DNA of 64,000 nt, from positions 33,357,057 through 33,421,056 of the forward strand of contig CP141148.1 in the NCBI GenBank assembly GCA_035235625.1, in the 5' to 3' direction. The DNA is from Saururus chinensis (lineage: Eukaryota > Streptophyta > Magnoliopsida > Piperales > Saururaceae). The first letter of the stretch is position 1, and each line of letters opens with the position of its first letter. Positions 12,901 to 24,835 of this stretch are shown here, one piece after another. Position numbers and translations under genes: made by a program. The notes below the pieces were generated by a model, which worked only from the letters and a program-made list of their open reading frames with translations, was not told the DNA's origin and ran no database searches.

Positions 12901-14215
12901 TTGAGCCTATCGCTTAAAGTATAAGTGATGGCCGAAAGGACTTTCCATTGTCTCCTTTGATGAATCAACAATGACTATTATGGCTTTTAGCGACAACACA
13001 ATCTTCACTAGTGCTGATTTTTTTTCTAATACTATCAGCAATGGCTCTATATGGCCATTACTAATGATAATTTGAAAAAATAATAATTAAATTTTCAACA
13101 ACTGTTGTGTCCATCGCTAATACTATTATTTTTATTTTAAAAAATATATAGCAATAGCTGCAATCGTTGTTGTTGCTTAGAATTTTTTTTTTAAAAAATC
13201 TATTACAATATAGAACTTATTTAAACCTAATAAATCTGATTCAAAACTTCAAAGTCAAGACTTTATTATGCAATACTAATTGTGTCATACCAAGAACTGG
13301 AAAATATCATGCCATCTAATTTATGGTAGAAGCTCCCTATAACAATTGTTATATAGAAGATCAGGAGTATCTGCTTAAGCAATTCTCTCATTGATAACAG
13401 ATGTTTACATTATGGCAAAGCATAGGATACCAATTTAAGCTTGCATGAACAATTTTCTTTTGTTTTCCTTTCCCAAGCTCCACGGAAACAGTTCTATCAC
13501 TGACTAGAGCTGTAAATTCAATAGAAAATAGCCAAATTACTAATCATGTTACCTACTACTTGTCTTGGTCTAAGAAATCGTTTTTAGGGGAAAGGGAAAC
13601 AAGAGTTACTAAAAATTGAATTCCAGGTGTTGGGTACTCTATTATACATATTGCAACACTTCTGGGCATTATATCCATGAGATATATGCTATATAAATTC
13701 AATTATGATTCCTTTCTCCTGAATCAACTTCATCCTCATTTATCAAAGAAAGAATGCTCTTTACTCATAGACTTCGCATATTCTTCTTAAATTTATGCTT
13801 TTCTTGTACATAAACCCTCTATAAAGTATAAACAATTTTTGTATTCTGTCCTAATTCCCAAGTTTGGTTGGGGTGCATCCCTCCAAGTTTTCATTTCCCA
13901 ACAAATTTCTAAGTCCATCCAATGCTAGCAAGGCTATTAAGTTTCATGTCACTATTGCAATTTTGTACACAAGCTGAACCATGACATACGACAAGCACAT
14001 CATTCATACTGAACTTCATCAAACTCACCACATGGGCACCATTAGATGACCCGATATCACCACATGAGATATATGCTATACTTTAGAATATCACAGGTGG
14101 ACACTGAGAATAAAATCATTTACTTAAGAATATCACTGCATGGAAGATTTTTTTCCATTTACGTGGAGCATCTCGTAAACAACTGCTAGCAAATAAATTG
14201 AACATAATAGCTTAC
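9937..14215. other. Intergenic region without a recognised gene
   Basis: Low-complexity AT-rich sequence. A 115-codon open frame at 10049-10396 has Ser/Pro/Lys-rich composition and no recognisable domain; I consider it chance. At about 12780-13170 there are scattered inverted and direct copies of a ttagcgacaac-like motif, reminiscent of CACTA subterminal repeats, but no ends were found. Confidence 0.35.
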
Positions 14216-14560
14216 AGCATCTGAACTACGGACTCAGCAAGATGGGAGCCACAATTTTGAAGCCCAGCTTTCAGTGCTTCAAAGGATATGGTACCATCAC
14301 TGTTAGTGTCCATCTTTTTAAACATTTCCTTGATGACTTCTAGTTCTTCAGATGATAAATGATCAGCAAGCACCTACAAAGTTCGATGGTGATATATCAA
14401 TTGCAACTCAAGATTGAACAGAGCAAACACAAGATCTAATATGGTGGATTGACAAATCCTGAGAGCGTTTCTTTTAAATATTTTCATCAATGAGAACTGC
14501 TTGAGCCTTGACTTGACAACATCACCAAGAGGAACATTTGGAGCCTTTTTTGGCATTCAG
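14216..14560 (-). pseudogene. Calcium-dependent protein kinase (CDPK) relic, two exons
   Basis: Two adjacent exon-like blocks encode the middle of a plant CDPK. Exon 14458-14560 gives the junction/autoinhibitory segment ([16 protein letters not shown] then a basic stretch ending ALR). Exon 14216-14373 gives the start of the calmodulin-like domain with one EF-hand (residues DTNSDGTISFEA) and ends in frame at a consensus gtaagc donor. In family members these blocks are consecutive. Damage: an extra A in the A-run at the start of the first block shifts the frame; its upstream acceptor position reads TG instead of AG; and the donor of the 84-bp intron reads AT instead of GT, although the acceptor TTTGTAG is present. 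No kinase domain or later EF-hands were found nearby, so it is a fragment, not a working gene. Confidence 0.7.
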
Positions 14561-15711
14561 AAGACAGGGAGAACAAGGAGAGGAGTAAATTCCATCAGTA
14601 TGAAATTCAACTGACAATTTCCTCATAAATAAAATTTTAATCATAAAAATTTCAAAGGGATGCCAATGAGTATAGAGAGAGAGAGAGAGAGAGAGATTCA
14701 ATGAGTAGGGATGCCAATGATAAGGTGGTTTGAAGATATCTTGCTGGTGCTTGACTGATTGAAGCTGCAACTTGATCTGATAAGAACTAACCCCTAAAAC
14801 AACCATAAACCCCAAGTCTCTCTATTAAGCAAATCTTAAGTAGCCTAATCCTAGAATTTCACCCTTCATGCTTCCCTTCTATTAGGAATAACCACTTAGA
14901 TCATAGTATACAAGTTCAGTTACAAGCAACTACTTGCTAGATCAGGGCCAAAATATGAGTCCAATTCCAACAAAATGTTCAATAAAAAAATTGAGTCTTT
15001 TAGTATCAAGCCAACATTAAAAATTTCAATAGCAAGTCATACTTAAATAGAAACAAAAAAATATAAACATGAAAAAGAGATACCGAGGAAGATGCATCAC
15101 TAAAAATTAGATCACAACATTCAACATAACAACTAACAAGAAGAGAATACCAACATAAAAATAGTAACTAATAAATTATGCATTCATAGTTAATACATTC
15201 AAGCTTTTACAGATGCAACCCAAAAATGTAAGTCAGCTGTATTATATGGGTAAACAAGTGATTAAGTAGTTTCATGTGGACTTCATTATAATCCTCTAAG
15301 AAGATTTGCATAGTGCAATGGCTTCTACATGAAAAATTGTTTTTGCACAAGCCCCGCAAGCTTGTCCAACCTCTGATGAATATTAAAATAGCTGGCAACA
15401 GATCAAGTCTCGAGAAAAAAAAAGAGAAACAAAAGAGGCAGGCAAACTGATGATCAAAATAATCTAAACACACAGGAGAAAAGGCGATCAAGACTCATAA
15501 TCTAAATTATCAATCCCATATATAAATAGCCGGCCACAACACGAGGGGCGAGATGAATACTGTGAACAAGTTTGGATCACAATACTTTTGTGGGCAGTGT
15601 AATTCCCCATCAACACTAGAGCAGAAAACGCTATCTGGAAGTAAAGAGTTCCTTAAAGGTTTCTCAAGTGAAAAAACACAAGCTTTGGAATTTGGTTTCT
15701 TTTATGTCAGA
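14561..15711. other. Between the CDPK relic and the small membrane-protein gene
   Basis: Contains a short (GA)n tract at about 14675-14694. Bases 15500-15711 probably hold the 3' UTR of the minus-strand gene that follows. No conserved coding recognised. Confidence 0.3.
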
Positions 15712-16973
15712 TCACTGACCTGAGGGAAATAAGAGCCTGGCTGAGATATTGTTTTCGAATTCACCCCCTTGTATAAAACCTCTCCATGTTCTTCTATGTG
15801 ATCTATGTAGGAATTTTCCATTAGGTGGGTTCAAGTGCAGTGGCGGCACTTCCATATTCCCTCAGACAGAGATGAAAGGTCACCAAACATATTTCCAAAA
15901 CCACCATAAAATACCTAAATGGTCTTTTATTCCGAAAAAAATCATCAAATTCGGAAATGGCCTTCTGTGCCCATTTTTTTTACTATAAGTTTAAGTTTAT
16001 TGTGCCAATATTTCTTAATGTGATTTGCTAATTCCTCTGGTTTAGATTGGTTTCAACTCGTCGGTGAAGTGAGTTATGATTGAAGAAGATGATGAAAAAA
16101 TAAAAAATCAGAACAAATATTTCTATGGCGAGCCCGTGCTACAGCAGAAAAAGGAGAAAGTTAAAGGAAAACTTCTACTTCATGCTGTTCAAATAAGTGA
16201 TGGAGCACCCATAGATCAATCAACAGCAAACAGCCCAACTGCCCAAGGGAAGGGGACACTATACCAAATCTATGCTTCCAAAATATTAACATCAGAAGAC
16301 AAAAAACGATGAGTTAAAAGGCAACGACTCACATACACAGAAAAACTGCCGTCAATTGTTCATCGTGTCTGCTACTTTGTCATCTGTAAATTTATTTTCT
16401 TGTCAATCAATACACCATAAATGAAACTTGATCCAAGCTTCTTTACCCCGGGGTATCAGACCACAAAACAACACTGGAACTATTCATCAGAAAACTCACT
16501 GAAACAAGGGAAACCATCCCGGCCCCAGCAACCCCAGAATCCATCAAGGGAAGTTAAGTCATTTAGAGATCATACAGACCCCTGTTCTTTGTTTTCACCT
16601 CTCTCAGAAGAAGGAGTGGGAAAAAACACAATTTTGAAAGCAAAGCATCAGAGCAGCTAAAAAACAACAAAGAGCAGAAGCCTCACTCACCTTCAGCTGA
16701 ATCGAAATAAACATTTCTCCCCGGCGAGCCAGCCTCCTCCGAGCCATTCTGCTCTGCTCTGCGTGGCCTAGTGACCAGCCCAGGATCCACTGCAGCCTCC
16801 ATTTCCTCCTCTCCCTCGACACTGTTTATGAAGGGAACTGCGGCAAGACCCGCCATCACAACAGTTATGGACCAGAAGGCGGCCGTCGTGGTCGGGAGAA
16901 AGGCCGACGGGCGACGGCGACACCGGAGAACTCTCGCTCTATTGCTTGCCCTTCCGGACTTCCTCCTGCTCAT
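15712..16973 (-). CDS. Small single-pass membrane protein, two exons (uncharacterised)
   Basis: Proposed join of exon 1 (16973 down to 16691) and a tiny exon 2 (15719 down to 15712), giving 96 residues. The N-terminus is strongly basic (MSRRKSGRASNRARVLRCRR), followed by one hydrophobic segment at about residues 30-50 (AAFWSITVVMAGLAAVPFI), an acidic stretch (EGEEEME) and a polar tail ending near NVYFDSAEG. Evidence: exon 1 ends at a consensus gtgagt donor; the strong acceptor ttatttccctcag at 15720 continues the frame to a stop two codons later; the ATG lies in a GC-rich, CpG-rich island typical of a plant promoter. I do not recognise the family. A basic N-terminus before one membrane span would suit a tail-out ER or organelle protein, but that is inference. 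Other splice partners are possible. Confidence 0.4.
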
Positions 16974-17242
16974 GCCGTCGGTCGCCAGTGGAGAGAATTT
17001 GGATGCCAGATGGAGGGAGTAGGGCTAGATCGAGAGGGGGAGGGTGATACCGGGTTGGGGGAAAGAGGGGCATGCTTTGTCTTGGGCGGATACGAGATCT
17101 GCCTCTCCTCGTATCCGGCCAGGGGGATGGGGAGGAGATATCAAGTCGTCGGCCGGCCAGGGGGATGGGGAGGGGCGGAATTGTTTCCGGGAAAGACGAG
17201 CAATAGGGGAGGGTTATGGCGGTCGGAGGTGTTAAGTGAGGT
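16974..17242 (-). promoter_or_regulatory. GC-rich promoter / 5' region of the small membrane-protein gene
   Basis: Abrupt rise in G+C and CpG against AT-rich surroundings, directly upstream of the minus-strand ATG at 16973. It contains a direct repeat of ggccagggggatggggagg at about 17119 and 17156. Confidence 0.4.
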
Positions 17243-17490
17243 GATCATACACGACGTCCGCTTGGAGGTAGCATCTGCGACGGCTCAAACCGTCACAGAT
17301 AACACTTATCGATCGAGACGGCCACAATTCATGAACGTCGCAGTTTCTCAAAAATGCCACCACTGCTAAGGAGCGAAATGAGGGAGGGTGAGGGGGATCG
17401 ACGGCCGCATGCAGCCATCGTTGGATGTTCGTTATCATCTGCGACAGCTTTAACCGTTGCAGATCATACTAATAGCGACAGCTACAATCT
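17243..17490. repeat. Possible CACTA subterminal fragment
   Basis: Repeated short motifs of the form tgcgacggctcaaaccgtca occur at about 17275 and (diverged) 17438, each partly self-complementary, with further gacag/gacgg copies. Such motifs are common near ends of plant CACTA elements. No terminus was found. Confidence 0.3.
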
Positions 17491-18218
17491 TGCATGTCCC
17501 AGAAGATTGATCTTGTATCCATCTCTGACGATGGGGTGTGACATCTATAAGCTCAATAGCAATGGGCCCATACAATGAATGAGGCACCAATATATGCTCA
17601 AGTAAAATAAACAAGAGATTAAATAGATGTGCCCTTAGGCCCAAGCTCATGAAGTAAAATTAAGTCTAATAGGTCTCGTAGCCCTAATTCCCACCTACTC
17701 TCTCGACTCATTCTAACGCTGTGAGCACGGACGAGGACAGGACATGTCTGAGGCCTACTGTTTACATGAAAATAATGTGTTTATCTGTATATGTCATGCC
17801 CCTAATTTTTAAAATTACTATATTTTCTTTTACTGAACTATGTGCAATTGAATTAAAGTATAAAAAAAAGTTTTCAAATTCTTTACAAAATCTCACACCC
17901 ATCCGATCCTCCTTCCCCCGTTAAAACAAAAGGTGTTAATAACTCTACACCATAATCTATTCAACAAAACTTTATATTGGGACTTGATTGGAGAATAAAG
18001 ATTAGTGGGTTGCATATGATAATAAGGAGGTCCACTCTTTTAATCCAATCAAAACTAGGTATAAAATTTTATTAGATAGATTTTGGTGTAGGAAAATTAT
18101 TAACCTTAAATAAATATATCTCACGTACCCATCCACTCCTTAGAAAAAGCTCTGACAAACACCCCTCTCCTTCTCTTCCTCAATTGCTGGTGGGTTGGAG
18201 GGTAGAAATGTATTCTGC
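17491..18218. other. Intergenic, nothing recognised
   Basis: AT-rich sequence with only short chance frames on either strand. Confidence 0.3.
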
Positions 18219-18314
18219 GACGATGCTGAAGGCATGGTTAGTGACAATGTCAGAGGTGTGGCCAGCAATGATGTCAAAGGCACGGCCAGCGACGATGTTA
18301 AAGGCATGGTATGT
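18219..18314. repeat. Minisatellite, four 24-bp units
   Basis: Units start at 18219, 18243, 18267 and 18291 and follow the pattern GAyrATGtyrrAGGyryGGyyAGy. The 24-bp period keeps a frame open, which explains the short ORF over it. Confidence 0.7.
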
Positions 18315-19312
18315 CATTGGCGCCGAGGTGTGGCTAGTACTGGATGAGGAAAGAGAATAAAGGGAGATGCATGTTGTAAGAGGAAGAGCATAAGGGGGGA
18401 CAGATGGGGAAGAGAATAATAAAAATAACAAAGAATATTGAAATTTAGAGAAAAATGAGTGTTTTTGTTGGCTGTACTTTGTTGGAGGATACGTCCAGTG
18501 GCTTTAGCCCAAAGGTTAGTGAGTACATTTCCTCAATTCTTATTTATTCAATTGAATTATATTAAATTCAATTGCATATTGCTCATATATTTTGTTTATT
18601 ATATGATTGCATGTGGAGCAAATTTTCGCTATAGCAATCCATCGGATCATTGCTCCCCCAGCTACGCTTCCCCTATGCTGCCCAATAGTTAATCTAGCTA
18701 GGTACGTTGTATCAGATGGCCAAGGAAAATTATGCCGTTCATACACTGCTTATGACTTTTGAGCAAAACAGTTTGATTCGGTTAATCAAATAACCCCTTA
18801 CGAGTGAAATGCTAAGTACACTCGCGCCAAGTGCAGGGCGATGCATGACCTACACATTACTCTTTGTACAATCTTTATATAGTTGGTCAATGCATCTTCT
18901 TCGTTCATGTGACAGTGATGGCTACGAAGAGTAGGAAGCATTTGTTTAAAGTAGCCTGGACAATGATCTTTTGCATCAAGTATTTTGTTCCCAATCACAT
19001 GGAGAAAAACATGCACCAAGAACTACAAGCTGTTTAGATTTTAGGTGGAATTCATCCTTCAGTAACAAATTAAGTTCAATCATTTTGACCTCTCATTTAA
19101 ACTTATCATCGTTCACTGTTTAAAAATCTCTAAAGTTGTTTAAAATTAATAAAACTGCCAACGAATTCAAGAAATAAGGTGCACGTAATCAAGTGAGGCC
19201 GAGCTGGACACCAATAAGTACTAAAGGTGCATATATGTGACAATATTGTGTATTCTCATTTCCATTCATGTGGCATATGGCACATTATGTCATCTGCATT
19301 TAGCTTAGAAGA
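18315..19312. other. Intergenic, nothing recognised
   Basis: A 73-codon minus frame at 18798-19019 has a mixed composition that could be an exon relic, but no family was recognised. Confidence 0.3.
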
Positions 19313-20088
19313 GAAAGCTACTTTAAAACAGAGAAACTTAAAAGGATATTCTTGTGTAGAATTGCAAGTTTAGCACTAAAAATTGCAAATTTTGATGTTT
19401 TCTTCTTACTAACTTTTCCTTCTAATCATGCAACAGTTGCAATCAGCAAATGGCAGATGCGTGAACACTTCCATACAAATTAAACATGAATATGGGAAAG
19501 TCAGCAATTTGCTTGACAAAGATGGGCTTCATCGACAAAAATGGCTAAGCTATATACATTAAAGAAAAACTGTCTGATAAGTGACAGCCCAAGCCCTGAG
19601 TCCCTGCTTAAATTAAATGCCCCACGTCAACCTGCAAAATGACTAGTACAAATCTGATCTAGTATCGTTATCACAAGTTGCTCCCTCTAGATGCTGAATC
19701 AAAGGTGAAGCTGGTTGCTTGTCTTGCTCCAACGGGATGAGCCCTAGATACAAAAACATGCTTTCCTGACGAGATTGTGTGACCAATAGGCACTGTCGGA
19801 TGAATTTTCTTTTTCTTTTAACCGACAATAATACAATGAAGACAATGACAGTGATCTAATGACTTTCTCAGGACCCTTCTAAAATTTAGATGCACAATAC
19901 TGCATATGAATTTAACTAAAAGTTAGGGCCTGGAGTCAATTTCGAGTGAATCGGTATATGCACAGAGAACATATTCATCGTGCATAAAACAAGAAAAAAT
20001 CATTAAAATTAGCCATTCTACTCTATATATCTAGCTGAACCACTCACTCGTCACCCACATGCTGAGTGGTATGTCTCTCTCGTGGAAA
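19313..20088 (+). promoter_or_regulatory. Second copy of the OCT upstream region (displaced from OCT-B)
   Basis: Aligns with 1-420 and about 1030-1281, from a shared agctact(t)-like start through tgcaacagttgcaatcag to gctgagtggtatgtctctct at its end. Similarity stops abruptly at about 20088. The sequence that should follow (ggttttgtc...) resumes at about 25715, just before OCT-B. This block is therefore the distal upstream region of OCT-B, cut off by 5.6 kb of inserted DNA. Confidence 0.75.
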
Positions 20089-20164
20089 ATGTTTTTCCTC
20101 CCACAGGATACTCACGCCGACGCCAAATCTCACGTATCTAAAATAGCAATTTAAACACGACAAT

Positions 20165-20824
20165 TATCACAAGGCTTGGAATTTGCTATAATTTTACATG
20201 CTTTGTGCAGCTTGAATGCCCTCAACAATCGGTAGTCTTCTTATTCTCTTAGCGCACACACGATCACAAGAAAACACACACGCTATAAAAAATAATGGAA
20301 GTAAGGGAAAAAAGGTTCAACCCGAAATAACCCTTTCGCACTTGATGTTACACAAGCACTTCGGTTTGAATCTTAGTGCCAAAACTCAAACCCAATTACT
20401 TTCTTCTCATCCCTCTCTTCAATCCCCTCTCGAGATTACAATATATTCCTCGCCCTTTTATACCCGCTGGCCGCAGCTAAGCAGTTACAACATGACCCCT
20501 ATGATTTAGCTTACTAGTTCGTACGTAACCGTAGGTAACCGTCTTGCAGTTATGCATGAGAGCGTGCAACAACCACTTGGGTACTGGGCAGCAACCATCA
20601 GCCACTACTCCTATGTTCTTCACCATGATGCACTCGGGTCTTAGTGGGGATCGTATTGGTCAGTTATGCAACCGCCAGCCTTGGCACATCGCCCATGTGC
20701 CAATGAAAAGGAGAATACATGGCCACGCCCTTAGCATGCCCTCCATACCACTGCATGTGTGCTAGACTACTTTCATCGTTCGTGCATGAGCTCCTCCTGT
20801 ATACTACAAACCAAGGGTGTTACA
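20165..20824 (-). repeat. 3' LTR of the gag-only element
   Basis: Matches 22575-23209 throughout, from tatcacaagg to ggtgttaca. Confidence 0.8.
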
Positions 20825-20869
20825 TACCCTCCCTAGCTAAAATCGTCAACGTCCTCGTCAAATCACATA

Positions 20870-21115
20870 CTTCATAGGTGCCCCAATTGAAAAACTTGAC
20901 CTTTCGTAACCAACTCCTCCCATCACACCATGGCTAAGTGAAAACCTTGTACTTCCTAAGTGCCCCGATTAAAAAACTTGACCTCCTGTCACCAATTTCT
21001 CCTATCACACCACGGTTAAGTGAAAATCTTGTACTTCCCAAGTGCCCCAATTGAAAAGTTTGACCTCTCACAACCAACTTCTCCCATCACACAATGGCTA
21101 AGTAACACTTTGTCC
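20870..21115. repeat. Tandem repeat in the interior of the gag-only element, ~85 bp, three copies
   Basis: Units contain a gtgccccaattgaaaa-like segment followed by cttgacct and, later, cccatcacaccatggctaag, at about 20878, 20960 and 21041. Two further ~50-bp units with taacactttgtccaaa follow to about 21175. Confidence 0.65.
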
Positions 21116-21374
21116 AAATACTCCTCTTTGCCCTCACACCACGCCTAAGTAACACTTTGTCCAAAGACTCCTCTTTGCCCCACTTGACTGCTCCAATTAG
21201 CCAAGTCCTTGGGAGAACCGTCCCTCAAGTGCAAGTCTCCTCAATGATCCACATGAGCCCCCTTCTCTGAGGGATCCAATACTTGAATGCACCCCAGACG
21301 TTGCAAAGGCATCAACTGAACTAAGTCCTCATGGTCGGACTCAACTTGATCCTCTTCCGCAGCAACTAACGCAT

Positions 21375-22403
21375 TCAACCTTCTCTCTTTGGACATTCCT
21401 TGGCATGGTGCCGCCCGTTGCATAGGAAACAACCTCCACCTCTATTTGGCCTACCTAGTTGTTCACTGCCCTTGTCCTTGCCACCGTTACCACCCTTGAT
21501 GTTATTTGTGTTTGCTGACTTGTCACTCTTCTTCCCATGCCCAATAGAATTCTCCTTGAAATTTGCCAAACTGCCCGCCGTTGCAATGGTCATAGGAAGA
21601 TCCTCTACTTCCCTTCTACGCAGCTCGTTTTGCGCCCATGTTTGTAAGCCTGACATGAAGTAGAACAATTTATCATCCTTCGACATGTTAGTTACTCCCA
21701 GCATAAGTGACTGAAATTCCTTCACATGGTCCCAAACTGCCCCCGTATGTTTGAGCTTTTGCAATGCCTCTCTTGCAAGCCAAGCAACAATTTTGGGAAG
21801 GAACTGCTCCTGCAACTCCCTCCTGAACGTGTGTCATGCTTCAATCCTTGGCCGACCTATTGCTACATCATCGTCCAACAGTGTCCGCCACCAAAGCTTT
21901 ATGTCCCCCTGAAGATACATTGCAACCACCGAGACTTTTTCCTCCTCCGGGGTATGGATCAGCCTGAAATAGCTTTCCATGTCCCAAAGATAGTTGTTAA
22001 TCTCTTTGGCGCCTCCCATTCCCGAGTACACCTTCGGCTCAGGCACCTTTGTCTTCTTCGACATTTGTTGAGATGTTCCTTCGCCCCCATCTAGTAGAGC
22101 GGTGTTAATGACTGCCCTCTTCAGCATCAACACTTCGTCCATCAACTCCTTGAATTTTGCTACTGCATCATCCGCAACTTGCTTCATTTGTTGCCTGAGG
22201 AAGTCTGTCGTTTCAGCCATCTCAACGGAAAATGTTGTGATACGAACTACCTCTTCAGCCGAACTACCTTTCAGAGAATTGATCAAATGGGGAGCAACCC
22301 TATAGAATGGACACACGTTGGTCAAATGCCCCCAAACGCTCCTGAATTTCACACAAGGAGGTTTGGACTTCAACCAGCAAGTCATTCCCCATAGACATCG
22401 CAT
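21375..22403 (-). pseudogene. Retrotransposon Gag, interrupted by one stop
   Basis: Minus-strand Gag-like reading frame. The N-terminal half (22403 to about 21834) has a helical region and the conserved Gag core around VPEPKVYSGMGGAKEINNY, then LWW (KLWWRTLLDD). The second half (from 21815) carries QEQFLP, a Lys/Gly-rich linker and a zinc knuckle of CX2CX3HX4C form (CFLCNGRHHAKEC), as in plant Ty3/gypsy Gag. The halves are in the same frame and separated by a single TGA where a Trp codon is usual, so the break is a point mutation, not a frameshift. No pol follows. Packaging would depend on a partner element. Confidence 0.75.
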
Positions 22404-22574
22404 CCACCTTCACCTCAAGTTCCGACATAAGTTTGCATTGAGCTTACCATCGACAAGCAAACTCTACCTTCAGCAACCCGCCAAGTCTTTAGGACCTAGG
22501 TAAAATCCTTAAGCTTTCTTGAATTGAGCCCGTCCAAGAGTAGTACCCACCAGTGCTTCTCCTCAGCTACCAAC

Positions 22575-23209
22575 TATCACAAGGCCCCGAATTCACTATG
22601 ATTTTATATGCCTTGTGCAGCCTGAATGCCCTTGCCAATCAGCATCCTTCTCATTCTCTTAGCACACACACGGTTACAAGGAAACGCACTTATGCTATAA
22701 AGAACAACGGAAGTGAAGGAAAAAAGGCCCAACCAGAAATAACCCTTTTGCACTTGATGTTACACAAGCACTTGGTTTGAATCTTAGTGCCAAAACCCAA
22801 ACCCAATTGCTCTCTTCCCGTCCATCTCTTCCATCCCCTTTCGAGATTACAATGTATTCCCCACCCTTTTATACCCGTTGGCCACAACCAAGTGGTTACA
22901 ATATGACCCCCATGACTCAGCCCACTAGTTCATACATAACCGTCTTGCGGTTATGCACAAGAGTGTGCAACAACCACTCAGGTAGTGGGCAGCTTCTTCG
23001 TCATGATGCACTTGGGTCTTAGTGGGGATTGTGTTAGTCAGTTATGCAATTGCTAGCCTTGGTACATCGCCCATGTGCCAATGAGAAGGAGAAGGGCCAC
23101 GCCCTTAGCATGCCCTCCACGCGCCCTCCATACCACTGCATATGCTCTAGGCTGCTTTCATTGTCCGCACATGAGCTCCTCTCGCATACCACAAACCAAG
23201 GGTGTTACA
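22575..23209 (-). repeat. 5' LTR of the gag-only element
   Basis: Pairs with 20165-20824. The outer end is ggtgttaca at 23201-23209. Confidence 0.8.
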
Positions 23210-23920
23210 ACAACCTATGAAAGGGCCCCCTCCTTTTTTTTTGCTTCTTCCTTGCCGCATGAAGCACCAGTAAGCCATAGGGGAGCAGGCTACCGAGGCA
23301 GGGAGGGGCCCAAGACCAAGCCGGCTGCTTTCTAGCCTAGTCTGCCCTCAATTTGCCCTCTCTACCCATGCCCTAGCCTCCGAAGAGAGGGAGCCAGAGA
23401 GACAAATGCTATAGGGGAGGTAAGGGGTTGCCGGTGTCAAGTAGAGGAGGTTGTGGTTGGGTTGGAGAGATTGGGATATGTCTAGAGAGGGTGAGTTCCA
23501 TAAACCCGGCCTCTTCTTTTTCCTGGGGTTGCTGTCAGGGGGCAAATTGGGAGGAGCTTGGTTCCATGGTGTCACCGGATACAAAGGGGAAGGTGGGATC
23601 GAGGTGTTGATGGAGAGAGGTATCTGGCACATCACCCCAGCAGCCTAAGAGGTCACCAACACTCCAATAGAGCCAACCAAAAACTCCAAGGTTAGGAAGA
23701 GGCTAGAGAGCCAAGAAACAAAGGCGAGGTAAGGTTGGGGATAAGGGAGGGGAGGGTTGTGGTCAGGGTGCATGGTGCATCAGGCACTAGTAGTGGGCAG
23801 GTGGGAATGAAGTCCCGGTTGGGCAAATGTTGTAGCTGGTAAGGTGTCGAGGAGGAGGTTGCATATAGTTTGAAAGCTGATGGTCAAATTGAGGGCTTGA
23901 GGCACGAAAAATATAGGTTA

Positions 23921-23959
<39 letters not shown>

Positions 23960-24835
23960 CGGGGCAATGGCAAGAAGCTGGTGCTATGGGGTGAGAAGGG
24001 GCAGTGATGTGGCATCCAAGACTTTACTGCCACCGTGAATTTTAACGTGAGATTCTGGTCTGCTATATAGCCCCATTCCTCTCTCATATGGAAGGCCATA
24101 CTTGTTGGTAGGTTGGCTATTCGATAATATGTACCTATATTGGTCATTACCAATATGGTACATCGGGTGGTACAACTCCTACACAAATTGGTAATATATT
24201 TTTATTGTATCATACCAATAAAGTGGATACATATTACCACATAGGTATTTTAGCCTATCTTTATTATTTTATTTTTTTACCCAAAAGAGTCTCAGTTACA
24301 ATTTAAACCCTACCTCTTCAAAGGTTAAGGTTGATAATATTTTTGTTATATTACCTTTCACTTATTTATATTAAAAAATAAAAAAACTTTTCTTTTCAGT
24401 TACATGATATCAATTATAAGGGTGGGTCCATGTAATTTACATTATTTTTTAATATAGTGTTTCATGCTTATGCATTTACTTGCACGTCAAACTTATCGAT
24501 TTTTACATAATATTACTCTATCTCATAGTAAGTGTCATATTTGGTAAGAATCACATACCCCCACCCCCCAAATCAACTTGTTGTCTAAGAGAAGCAAAGG
24601 GTAGTACTCATGATACACATGTTAGGGTCCACACATGTACTTTTGTATTGCACACTTAGTGTGCATGCATTGTTGCGACTTTTTGTAACATTTTGTAATA
24701 TGTGTGCATGCGTTGCAAGGAAGGCATGAAATGTTGTGTACTAGGAGTACTAACTTTGTTGCTCTATGACAATATATTGCTAATGTTTGTGCTTTATAAT
24801 TACTTATAATATTTTTCCATCTATTATAGGTTTAA
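23210..24835. other. Inserted intergenic DNA upstream of OCT-B
   Basis: Part of the 5.6-kb insertion. It includes a purine-rich (GA)n-(G)n microsatellite at 23923-23960. No coding domain recognised; minus- and plus-strand frames around 23348-24186 are Pro/Ser-rich and look like chance. At 24550-24580 a short C-rich segment followed by aaatcaac resembles one upstream of OCT-C (about 52515-52540). Confidence 0.35.

Larger units (their letters stand above)
20165..23209 (-). mobile_element. Gag-only LTR retrotransposon (TR-GAG-like), reverse orientation
   Basis: Two LTRs (20165-20824 and 22575-23209) flank a 1.75-kb interior that encodes only a Gag fragment on the minus strand and no protease, reverse transcriptase or integrase. 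In element orientation the LTR starts TGTAACACCC. Next to the 3' LTR is a purine-rich tract (agggagggta), and after the 5' LTR comes ttggtagctgagga, resembling a tRNA-Met primer site. The flanks acaat (20160-20164) and acaac (23210-23214) form a probable target duplication with one mismatch. The LTRs differ at about one base in five over their first 107 bases, mostly C/T and G/A, so the insertion is old and methylation-eroded. Size and content fit the TR-GAG class of non-autonomous Ty3/gypsy-related elements; that assignment is inference. Confidence 0.8.

Noticed and set aside
15749-16660. Plus-strand frames over the intron of the small membrane-protein gene
   Set aside because: No recognised motifs; they are opposite a plausible minus-strand intron.
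23348-24186. Pro/Ser-rich frames on both strands
   Set aside because: Overlapping, mutually exclusive and partly over a (GA)n tract.
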